Of a stretch of DNA of 64,000 bases, positions 25,024 to 32,541 are shown piece after piece (the stretch's first letter is position 1; each line of letters begins with the position of its first letter). The notes beneath the pieces were generated by a model. It searched no databases and was not told where the DNA came from. It saw nothing but the letters and a program-made list of their open reading frames with translations. Location of the stretch: positions 1-64,000 of the forward strand of contig CAKZZD010000016.1 in the NCBI GenBank assembly GCA_937886715.1, read 5' to 3'. The stretch comes from an uncultured Bacteroidales bacterium. GTDB taxonomy: Bacteria; Bacteroidota; Bacteroidia; Bacteroidales; P3. A program made the position numbers and the translations under genes.

Positions 25024-25507
25024 CTCAAAAAGTCATAAAACCACTTGTATCTTTTGCAGATACAATTGATAGACAATTCCGCATTTCGTCATCTAAGTCT
25101 GTCACCAATTCTTGCAAGAATCTATGTTTTACCTTCAATTTTCAGAAACAATCAATGTTAGAGCATTTGCCTCTTGATTAATAAATGAGGTTCTGTAGCA
25201 TCTTTTACCATATCAATTAAACTATGGTTATATTTGATGTGTGTGTCGTTTATTACCTCTGTCGACCCACCAATCACTTTAAAAAGATTGCCGTATCTCC
25301 AAATATCAAATTAGGATTGATTCGCATGGAACCATTTAGTTCATCCAGTTTATTCAGGAATCAGTTGTACGCCTCATATTTCCATCCCAACAATTGGTCT
25401 TTTTCTGCAGCGACGTTTCAGACAAACTGATATACGCCCTTGCCCATCCTGCAATAGCCTGTATAATTGTACCAATCTATCCTGCTTCCATATCCATGTA
25501 GATTGTT
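25024..25507 (-). pseudogene. Decayed gene with several frameshifts and stops, family unknown
   Basis: Reading leftward in one frame gives LHGYGSRIDWYNYTGYCRMG and KGVYQFV, TGA, NVAAEKDQLLGWKYEAYN, TGA, FLNKLDELNGSMRINPNLIF. A shift after GDTAI continues as FKVIGGSTEVINDTHIKYNH and SLIDMVKDATEPHLLI. A further frame gives NQEANALTLIVSEN and the last one LKVKHRFLQELVTDLDDEMR ending at TGA 25026-25024. The pieces join end to end, so this is one former protein of at least 150 residues. It starts right after the methyltransferase stop codon and once may have been the third gene of the restriction operon. I do not recognise its family. Confidence 0.65.
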
Positions 25508-25509
25508 TA

Positions 25510-27243
25510 TTATTTACTGTTCATTACCCGTCCAAGAAATGTATCTGTGAATGCACGTTGGAATCGCAGTGTCAGCATCTGGTATTCAGGGAGGCTTTCG
25601 AGGTACTCCAATTCGAGGACAAAGCGTGGGGCGTTGAGGTCTTTCTTGGTTTCGGGGTGCACTTCGGTTTTGCTTCCCAGACGCAGTACTTTTATTAAAT
25701 AGATGTCTCGTACACCTTTACCCTTGATATATGGCATAAAGTAGTACAATTTGTTGAGGGCAATGGTGGAAGGAAACTTGCGAATCGAGTCAGTATAATA
25801 AAGTTTCGTTGGTTCCTCGGTAAGAAAATACTCTTGATTGTCTTTCTTCACAAGGCCCACCAACAACCGCTTCGATGTATCAAGCTGATGGGTCTTCTTG
25901 AGTTTGTTATAAATAAGGTCTTTCCCCTCTGTGGGGAAAAGGTCCAACGTTAACAGTGGACGAGGGTTGCGCTGCATGTGAATGGGTCTGGTTGACACTG
26001 GGGCCTCATTGTAGATGAAACGATACAAGCTTTTGCCAATCTCTTGCACTATGCCACATACCAATGCATTGCCCATTAGAAAAGCCCTGCGTCCATCCGA
26101 AACATCTGGATGATATGTGTGGTTGTCAGGAAACATATTAAGACGCTCCATCTCAATAGGAATCAGACGACGGTAGCGACCAGAAGGTGTTTGAACCACA
26201 TGCTTGAATCTCGACGGAGAAGGACCTCCCTCTCCAGTAATCATCGTGCGAGATGGTTTGTCCAAATAATCGGGAAACGCCATCCCACCCTCGGAAAACA
26301 CATATTCAAACCCTTCTTTCGAGACGCGGTTAATCTTCTTGGCTCCCTTCTCATATTGCCATCTCGGCAAATCCTCTTCTGAGATAAAAAACTCTTCTGG
26401 AACGAAGTCCTCATCGACAAGGATGTCACCCAACATTTGGCTGGTGCCCTCATGGACAGGAATCGCATCAACAGAATAGACGTGACGGTCAATCATAATA
26501 CCGGCATTTCCGAAGGGAGTCTCTTTCTCTCCTTTATTGAACTTGGAAGAAACCTCTTGGATAGTGCCTTTGATGTCGAACTCTGACTGTGTTCCCTCGC
26601 TTACTTTGAAGGGAAATGCCTCTGCCATTACACCGTCGTATTCCACCCAGTTTTCCATCGTCTCAATTTTGTTAGCGACAACAGAACCCTTTCGGTAGCC
26701 GACAATGTAGGTTCTGCGGCGACGTTGGGGCATCCCATAGTCAGCCGCGTTGATGATACGCCACTCAACAACATATCCTAAATCGGCAAGAGAGGCCAGT
26801 ATGATGGCGAAATCGCGACCACGCTGTGTGGCGGGTGAGTTCAGCAGGCGGTCAACATTCTCGAAAAATATGTATTGCGGACGTTTATCGCCTTTCTCGT
26901 CAAGAATGCGGTATATCTGCCACCAAAGCACACCTTTTTTCCCTTCAATACCGCCAGAACGGCTGAGTGTTGCAGCTACGGAATAATCTTGACAGGGGAA
27001 TCCGCCTACCAGCAAATCGTGGTCAGGAATTTCCTCGGTTTTCACAAGATTAATATCCTTGTTCACATGTCCTTTGCATCCAAATCTAGCCTTATAAACC
27101 AGCGATGCATCTTGATGCAACGTCGAAGGTTCCCATTGGTTGTTCCAAATGGTATCATAGGCATCCGATGCTCCTTCAAGTCCAATGCGGAATCCTCCCA
27201 CACCGGCAAAGAGTTCCACTACCTTTATTTTATGCTTAGCCAT
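25510..27243 (-). CDS. DNA (cytosine-5)-methyltransferase of a type II R-M system
   Basis: A 577-residue m5C methyltransferase protecting host DNA from the linked endonuclease. Motif I is LFAGVGGFRIG (11-21), motif IV GGFPCQDYS with catalytic Cys84, motif VI FFENVDRLL (Glu128) and motif VIII QRRRRTYIVGY. The target-recognition region and motifs IX/X (RLIPIEMERLNMFPD, FLMGNALVCGIV) follow. The last 150 residues, beginning EAPVSTRPIHMQ, extend past motif X and are unusual in length. ATG at 27243 overlaps the endonuclease gene by 8 bases. A GATC target is inferred from the Sau3AI-like partner. Confidence 0.93.
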   Translation of the reverse strand: MAKHKIKVVELFAGVGGFRIGLEGASDAYDTIWNNQWEPSTLHQDASLVYKARFGCKGHVNKDINLVKTEEIPDHDLLVGGFPCQDYSVAATLSRSGGIEGKKGVLWWQIYRILDEKGDKRPQYIFFENVDRLLNSPATQRGRDFAIILASLADLGYVVEWRIINAADYGMPQRRRRTYIVGYRKGSVVANKIETMENWVEYDGVMAEAFPFKVSEGTQSEFDIKGTIQEVSSKFNKGEKETPFGNAGIMIDRHVYSVDAIPVHEGTSQMLGDILVDEDFVPEEFFISEEDLPRWQYEKGAKKINRVSKEGFEYVFSEGGMAFPDYLDKPSRTMITGEGGPSPSRFKHVVQTPSGRYRRLIPIEMERLNMFPDNHTYHPDVSDGRRAFLMGNALVCGIVQEIGKSLYRFIYNEAPVSTRPIHMQRNPRPLLTLDLFPTEGKDLIYNKLKKTHQLDTSKRLLVGLVKKDNQEYFLTEEPTKLYYTDSIRKFPSTIALNKLYYFMPYIKGKGVRDIYLIKVLRLGSKTEVHPETKKDLNAPRFVLELEYLESLPEYQMLTLRFQRAFTDTFLGRVMNSK

Positions 27244-28660
27244 TCAGTTTCTCCCTTCTTCTACTTTCCACAATCTCACGCACATAATCATTATTGAACC
27301 AGTAACAGAACTTCTTCGCTCCTTTGCCGTCAGGAGTTGGTGCCAAATCTACAGCCTTTTGAGCTTTGGGACGAACGTGAAATTTCTTTCCATCCGCACC
27401 TTTCCACCAATACTCCTCAGAAATATGATTGGCTAACACATTGTCTTTGATATGGTTCCAGTACACTTCCGCCCACTCCAAATCTTTTTGAGGCATTGTC
27501 CAGAAGAACACATCGTCCAGCACATAATCCTCTTTACCTGCGTTTTGTTCTCTAAATATCACAAACATAAACCGACTGGAATATAGTTCGTATAGGCGCG
27601 ACTCAAACCACTCCTCACACTCAGCTACCTCGATGTAGTCAATGTTCTCAAAAGACATTGCCTCCTTGATGATGCCATTAGCTTGCACTCGAATGGTTTT
27701 CATTGTGAGTCCCGCTTTGAGGAATTCTTCCGAGCGATTCACATTGGCGCACTTTGTAGAAGCTGCAATAGCATTTGCAACCATTGCGAACTTATTTTTC
27801 GGATTGTTTGAGATGTCAACTTTCTTCCGCTTTGCAATCTTCGCAAACGGCATGTTCAAGTATGGTTTGAAGCGACTGAGCAAAATGTCGTCAAAGGATT
27901 TCTTCAAAAGAGCATTCGCGCTGACCAGCTCCGATTTCGCTCCCGCGACATTTGAAACGGCGTTTTTCCCACTCTTCACAACATACTCCAAGACGGTGCG
28001 CATATAGGCCATTTTAAGGCTGAATGCTCTTCGGGGAGCGTCAATATCGGGATTGTTGGGCTGCTTCATCAAACTGTCACCCTTTTGCCCCTTGCGACAG
28101 GCTCCAAGGTACATCGTGTCACCTTCAGAGAGTTCGTGAGCCTTCCCTTGCTTTATCTTATCGATGATAACCTCGTAATCGTGACGAATAATCAGTAAAT
28201 CTTTCTTGGGCAGTTTCCACAAAACGGAGAAGACGAATTCCAAATCGAGATTGTTGCAGTTTTTCTGGTGCAGATAAAAGAGCAACAGCATCAACTGGCA
28301 TTTCAGATAGAAATGGGAGTGCTCAAAGTCATCTTTTACAACCTCACAATAGTTTATCATATTGCAGACAAGACGTTCTTTGATGATGTAATCGTCTTGT
28401 CTGTTTTTTTTCAGCGGGGTGCATTTCAGTTCCATTCTTGCCTCGGAGAAATCGGCGCCTGAATGGTTGTTTGTTTCAAGCAGAAAGTAGATGTTTTCCA
28501 CCATTTGTCCAAGACTTCCTTTGCCTTTCTTTGGTTCATAATTCTCTTGGACAAAGTTACGTAAAGTTTTACCCAATAAGCCTTTGCTATATTCAAAGAT
28601 ACTTACAGCATCTTTAATGTTATAAGGTAAGGTGTTTTTTGTATGGGCATTAACTGTCAT
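27236..28660 (-). CDS. Sau3AI-like type II restriction endonuclease
   Basis: A 474-residue endonuclease resembling Sau3AI, which cuts GATC and has a MutH-like fold duplicated into catalytic and effector halves. The N-terminal half carries the MutH/Sau3AI active site: KGSLGQMVENIYF, then GADFSEARMELKCTPLKK with the D...ExK residues. The C-terminal half (about 260-470; NMPFAKIAKRKKVDI, ANGIIKEAMSFENIDYIEVA, EEWFESRLYELYSSRFMFVI) fits the second MutH-like domain. It lies upstream of and overlaps the methyltransferase by 8 bases, with its own promoter at 28712. Confidence 0.88.
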   Translation of the reverse strand: MTVNAHTKNTLPYNIKDAVSIFEYSKGLLGKTLRNFVQENYEPKKGKGSLGQMVENIYFLLETNNHSGADFSEARMELKCTPLKKNRQDDYIIKERLVCNMINYCEVVKDDFEHSHFYLKCQLMLLLFYLHQKNCNNLDLEFVFSVLWKLPKKDLLIIRHDYEVIIDKIKQGKAHELSEGDTMYLGACRKGQKGDSLMKQPNNPDIDAPRRAFSLKMAYMRTVLEYVVKSGKNAVSNVAGAKSELVSANALLKKSFDDILLSRFKPYLNMPFAKIAKRKKVDISNNPKNKFAMVANAIAASTKCANVNRSEEFLKAGLTMKTIRVQANGIIKEAMSFENIDYIEVAECEEWFESRLYELYSSRFMFVIFREQNAGKEDYVLDDVFFWTMPQKDLEWAEVYWNHIKDNVLANHISEEYWWKGADGKKFHVRPKAQKAVDLAPTPDGKGAKKFCYWFNNDYVREIVESRRREKLNG

Positions 28661-28711
28661 TCTAGTTGATGTTAATTGGTATAAACCGCATTTGATTTAT
28701 TATTTTATTCT

Positions 28712-28720
28712 GCAAAAATA
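28712..28720 (-). promoter_or_regulatory. Promoter -7 element of the restriction operon
   Basis: TATTTTTGC on the minus strand, about 50 bases before the endonuclease start; it would drive both R-M genes. No C-protein gene is present. Confidence 0.55.
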
Positions 28721-28804
28721 CGATTTTTTTCTGGAATAGCGAAATGTTTTTTTTCAACAACAGATAGAAAGAATGAATGCGTGAATGTGGAAGTATACTG
28801 GATG

Positions 28805-29293
28805 CTATTGCAATTCTTTAACGGCGGTCTTCACCTCGTCGATGATTTGGAGGCAGCGGGGGCGGGACATCTTGGTGTTGGTGCCGACGGCGATGAGGTC
28901 TTCATCTGAGGGAAGACCACGGAAGTTGACGGTGGTGGCGTGTTCGCCAAGGGTCTTGTCGTTGGTGAGGTCGTAGGCGGGGGCAAGCTCCCAGCGTCCG
29001 TCGCAGCAGAGGAAACTGAAATTGCGGGCGTGGTCGTCGTAGTTGCGGGCATAGTGGTTGAAGACCATCCAACGGAACTGCTGTTCTACTGCCTCGGGCG
29101 ATTGGGTGAGGTACCCCGTCAGCTGCAGAAGGCTGTGGTAGTCCATCTTGGGAGGTGTGAGGGGCTCGTTGAGGAGGCCGCTGGCAGTGGCCATGTGGAG
29201 GCGGTTGCCCTGTTCGTCGATGTCGAAGCGCCGCGTGGCGAAATACTTACCCTCCATCAGCCGGAATTCGGGCACGACGATGCCGGCACTCCT
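28805..29293 (-). pseudogene. HipA C-terminal fragment, duplicate of the gene at 32542
   Basis: About 160 codons match the last part of the intact HipA at 32542-33624 with roughly 18 substitutions, including the kinase loop NYDDHARNFSFLC. Similarity ends abruptly at about 29293, within GTGCCGGCATCGTCGTG..., where the sequence switches to another gene start. There is no start codon in its own frame; it is a dead toxin fragment left by recombination. Confidence 0.85.
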
Positions 29294-29442
29294 GTGCCTC
29301 CTTGTTTGGATGCGTATTCGTTGAGGGCATTGTCAATACTGGAATTAAGCGGTTGCTGCTCCAGACGATAGTCTAGCTTATATTGCTTTAACCAACCATT
29401 AGCGAGGTCGGCAATTTGCGGTTCGACGGATTTGGTTGCCAT
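29290..29442 (-). pseudogene. N-terminal fragment, probably of a type I restriction or similar enzyme
   Basis: ATG at 29442 begins MATKSVEPQIADLANGWLKQ and runs YKLDYRLEQQPLNSSIDNAL, NEYASKQGGTG, then meets the HipA fragment out of frame and stops. The start resembles the N-termini of some type I restriction/DNA-helicase-type proteins of Bacteroidota, but the assignment is tentative. A promoter -7 TATCTTTGC (29472-29464) is still present, so a 61-residue fusion peptide may be expressed. Confidence 0.5.
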
Positions 29443-29489
29443 ATTCTATATTATTTTCAATTTGCAAAGATACGAAAGTTGAGCGATGT

Positions 29490-30563
29490 CTACGTTTTTT
29501 TGATGTTTGAGTTCAATGCCAAAACGTGCCAGCTACCGTCGTCGCGGCGGTCGAGATAGCCTTTCTTGCGGAAGCTCTCTACCTGCTTCTGTACAGCAGA
29601 ACGGTTGACCGACAGATAGTCCGCCATCTCGGAGAAGGTGACGAAGGGCTTGTCACGCAGGAGCGCAAGCAGGCGACTGCCGTTTCCGCTCCTGAAGTGG
29701 ATCCGCTGACCGTCGTACCACCAGGTGTCTTTGTCGGCACTCCTCACGATGTCTATCTCGCATTGCATCTCCTCGCACACCGTCTGGCGGAAGAAGGCGA
29801 GGAAGGAAGCAATCTTGCCTATGGTGGCGTGAGCACCGTCGGAGGGCACTTTGCCTATTTTATGGTCAGCACGATGCAGGGCCTCAAGGTATTCTGCTTT
29901 CTTGCGGTTGCGAATGACAATCATGGGCCACCCATGACGGGCCATAATGTAGTTCACCATCAGGCGGGCGATGCGTCCGTTGCCGTCTTCGAAGGGGTGG
30001 ATGCGGATGTAGCGGTAATGGAACAAAGCAGCCAGCTCCACAGGCGACAGCTTGCCCTCCTGCTCGGCAGCGTTGTACCAATCCACAAGGTCGCTCATCA
30101 GCGAGGCCGTTTCTTCGGGCGACGCATATTCGAAGCGGTCGCCATATCGGGTAATGACGCTGTTGGGACGCGTCTTATACTGTCCGGCATGGACGGTGTA
30201 GCTTGTCTGTCCACCTCCAGGGAGGTCGCGATAGACGGTGTAGTCCTCGCGCAGAAGCACCTTGTGCAGTTGACGGATGAAGTTCTGCGTCAGCGGTATG
30301 CCTTTGTCGTGCACGGCTTCCATCACCATCTCAACGCCCACCTGACTGGCTTTCATATCAACAAAGTCCTTCAGGTCTCCTTCGCCGCTCACCTTGCCAA
30401 ACAGCAGGAGCAACTCCGTCTGCCCGTAGGTCAGCGTGTTGCCCTCGATGTGGTTGCTGTTGTAGTTGTACTCGGTCGTAAACTTGTTACGCAACAGTTC
30501 CACATGCTTCTCCGATAGTGGGAAAAGAGCCTTCCAGTTGTTGTATATTTCTTCTATCTTCAT
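29490..30563 (-). CDS. Fic family protein (AMPylase-type)
   Basis: A 357-residue Fic protein, expected to transfer AMP or another nucleotide moiety to a target protein. The Fic motif HPFEDGNGR begins at His189. The inhibitory motif S-NHI-EG at residues 36-41 (class II, S/TxxxE G/N) lies N-terminal to the core, so activity is probably autoinhibited. The C-terminal 80 residues form a winged-helix domain (TFSEMADYLSVNRSAVQKQV), typical of stand-alone Fic regulators. It is a single gene with a long leader holding a GGTGGT/ACCACC hairpin. The target is unknown. Confidence 0.92.
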   Translation of the reverse strand: MKIEEIYNNWKALFPLSEKHVELLRNKFTTEYNYNSNHIEGNTLTYGQTELLLLFGKVSGEGDLKDFVDMKASQVGVEMVMEAVHDKGIPLTQNFIRQLHKVLLREDYTVYRDLPGGGQTSYTVHAGQYKTRPNSVITRYGDRFEYASPEETASLMSDLVDWYNAAEQEGKLSPVELAALFHYRYIRIHPFEDGNGRIARLMVNYIMARHGWPMIVIRNRKKAEYLEALHRADHKIGKVPSDGAHATIGKIASFLAFFRQTVCEEMQCEIDIVRSADKDTWWYDGQRIHFRSGNGSRLLALLRDKPFVTFSEMADYLSVNRSAVQKQVESFRKKGYLDRRDDGSWHVLALNSNIKKT

Positions 30564-30570
30564 AAGCGTA

Positions 30571-30735
30571 CCACTATATTATATGGGGTTCATACCACCT
30601 TACTAACGCACTTCTTTCGTTTTTATTGCATATACTACCTATTTAAGTGGTGGTTGTACCACCATTGAAGCAAATATCGAAGTTTCTCCGTTGATTACTT
30701 CGTGATATTCAGTAGATTTATCGACTGCAAAGATA
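30571..30735 (-). promoter_or_regulatory. Promoter and hairpin leader of the Fic gene
   Basis: A -7 element TATCTTTGC (minus strand, 30735-30727) lies about 165 bases before the Fic start. The leader contains GGTGGTTGTACCACC (30649-30663), a 6-bp-arm hairpin, plus further TACCAC words at about 30571 and 30593, possibly protein-binding sites. Confidence 0.4.
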
Positions 30736-30859
30736 CGCTTTTTTTTCTTGAATGGCAAAATATAATGAATGTGTGAATGCGATAATGCGTTAGTGGGGTT
30801 AATTGGAAAGATGAGTCGTGGAATAGAAAAGGGTCACCGAGAGACCGTCGTGGTGTGCC

Positions 30860-31045
30860 GTCGGCTTGGCCGACAAGGATCGCCGTGCTATGGCGTCGGC
30901 TTGGCCGACAAGGATCACTAACCTTGGGGGTGAAAATCGGCAACTTGCCATCTTGTTTGGTTCGCACACGCAATGTACTGGTTTTCAGGAGATATGTAAT
31001 TGCCACAAAGAAGGCACAAAGTGGTATGCCGTCGGCTTAGCCGAC
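30860..31045. repeat. Cluster of three REP-like palindromes
   Basis: GTCGGCTTGGCCGAC at 30860-30874 and 30895-30909 (35 bases apart) and GTCGGCTTAGCCGAC at 31031-31045. Each is followed by ACAAGGATC or ACAACCC. It lies in the gene-free stretch 30564-32541. Confidence 0.65.
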
Positions 31046-31447
31046 AACCCACATAGAAGGGAGAAAGAATGCAGGAATTCGGGAATGCATTATTGCGTTA
31101 ATGTGCTAGTGAATACGGGAATGTGCTTTTTAGAATATTTCACCATTCCAGAGCATCTTCAAGAAGTCTAGAATGTAGATTAGTTCGGTGTCGCCGGAAC
31201 GGCGTGTGATGGGGTCGAGCGACACGAGGATAAGTCGGCAATCGAGATGTTCCTCATAAGGGAACCTGGGTAAGTGTATTCCTGATTTTTATGCAAAAAT
31301 AGGGAGTATGGTATTGATTTTTGAGATTATTTATTGAGGATGTATGAAGTATTTCTGTTTGATTTTTAATCTTTTCAATGGCATAAATACATTTTCCTAT
31401 AAATTCAACGCTGCAATAATACACTTTTCCTATAAAATGGGCAAATA

Positions 31448-31488
31448 AAAAATACACTTTTCCTATGATAATAATGGTTAATGGTTAA
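31448..31488. repeat. 41-bp direct repeat, left copy
   Basis: AAAAATACACTTTTCCTATG followed by ATAATAATGG and TTAATGGTTAA is repeated identically at 32348-32388, exactly 900 bases away. Shorter relatives, AATACATTTTCCTAT and AATACACTTTTCCTAT, lie just left, at about 31386 and 31412. Confidence 0.8.
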
Positions 31489-31491
31489 CGG

Positions 31492-31525
31492 CACTAGTGT
31501 CTCTTAAATTTAAGAGACACTAGTG
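31492..31525. repeat. Perfect 34-bp palindrome
   Basis: CACTAGTGTCTCTTAAA followed immediately by its exact reverse complement. There is no loop, so it could be a cruciform, a fused pair of inverted element ends or a two-fold protein site. It sits 4 bases after the left copy of the 41-bp repeat. Confidence 0.9.
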
Positions 31526-31655
31526 AATAAATAATATAAGTATAGAAAACGAAACAACCCACCCCCTCGAAAAACAACTGTAACAACTGAAACTGAAACG
31601 CCCAATATGATAACCACTTGAAGAACAGTCGGGTATCTTTATTGAAACAGTCATT

Positions 31656-31807
31656 TCCTTACACTTACAGTTCTTACAGTTGAAATAATGGCATACCATT
31701 CCCCTTTTATATACTATTTAACTAATTAAATATTAATAATATAGATAGTGTGTAAGTAAGAATGGTACCCCTCCGAAAATCAACTGTAAGAACTGTAAGT
31801 GTAAGGA
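31656..31807. repeat. 28-bp perfect inverted repeat around a 96-bp AT-rich core
   Basis: The left arm begins TCCTTACACTTACAGTTCTT at 31656 and ends GTTGA at 31683. The right arm 31780-31807 is its exact complement. The core is AT-rich, with further weak symmetry (ATACCATTCC/GGTACC). A related fragment, CAACTGTAACAACTGAAAC, lies at about 31568. The shape is MITE-like or a large hairpin. Confidence 0.85.
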
Positions 31808-31813
31808 TTTCCT

Positions 31814-31918
31814 CTACAAGGCCACCGCAAAGTACTTGACTTCGTGAGGGATGCGCACATTTGTGGTGCCCTGTAGAGCCTTACAGAAGTTGTGGAACAA
31901 CCGTAATGCCTTTGCCAT
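31814..31918 (-). pseudogene. Short coding remnant next to the inverted repeat
   Basis: The frame MAKALRLFHNFCKALQGTTN followed by VRIPHEVKYFAVAL ends TAG at 31816-31814; the frame is open about 12 codons further upstream (LLLIGADCLRFRA). It looks like the tail of a mobile-element protein, but no family can be named. The rest of 30564-32541 contains no other coding signal. Confidence 0.3.
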
Positions 31919-32070
31919 CGCTCGAAATCGCAAACAATCGGCACCTATCAACAGCAATCGTCAGAACCGCACAAAAAGCCCTCGTATCTTTGCATAGTGG
32001 AAAGAACGCGACCGAAGAGGAGCGAGCTTTCAGCAAAGATTCAAGGCGAGAGGTTGCCACCTGACCAACT

Positions 32071-32136
32071 CATCCTTTACTCATCCTTTACTGATCCTTT
32101 ACTGATCCTTTACTAATCCTTTACTGATCCTTTACT
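32071..32136. repeat. 11-bp tandem repeat, six copies
   Basis: Units CATCCTTTACT, CATCCTTTACT, GATCCTTTACT, GATCCTTTACT, AATCCTTTACT, GATCCTTTACT follow without gaps. Only the first base varies. Three units carry GATC, the presumed site of the nearby R-M system. Confidence 0.9.
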
Positions 32137-32347
32137 CTGCCTTTGCACCAACACGAAAGCGTCACATAATGGCACCTTCCCTGCCCGGCATTGCGTATAT
32201 TGGCAATATAGGAGGCCGCCATCACGACGCTTGCATAGGGCAAGGAGAGAGTTCTTTGACACGACTGAGTAACCATTCAAATATGTCACACAGATTGCAC
32301 GGATCACACGGATTTTCTTGCGTCACTTCCTATGGTTTTCGAGCTAC

Positions 32348-32388
32348 AAAAATACACTTTTCCTATGATAATAATGGTTAATGGTTAA
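32348..32388. repeat. 41-bp direct repeat, right copy
   Basis: It is identical to 31448-31488. The copy continues into four more GGTTAAT words. Confidence 0.8.
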
Positions 32389-32450
32389 TGGTTAATGGTT
32401 AAAGATTAATGGTTAATGGTTTGATCCAGCCCCTTACACGATACCGACCT

Positions 32451-32492
32451 TGCGTCGCAGGCCGTGTCTCCGATGGAGCCAGGCAGAATGCG
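32451..32492 (-). repeat. Dispersed 'GCATTCTGCCTGGCTCC' element, reverse copy
   Basis: On the minus strand it reads CGCATTCTGCCTGGCTCCAT, CGGAGACACGGCCTGCGACG. It matches the short form at 22303. Confidence 0.75.
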
Positions 32493-32541
32493 GGAACTGA
32501 GGTCGGCGACCATGTGGAGCCAATGTGTTAGTGGGAATGTA

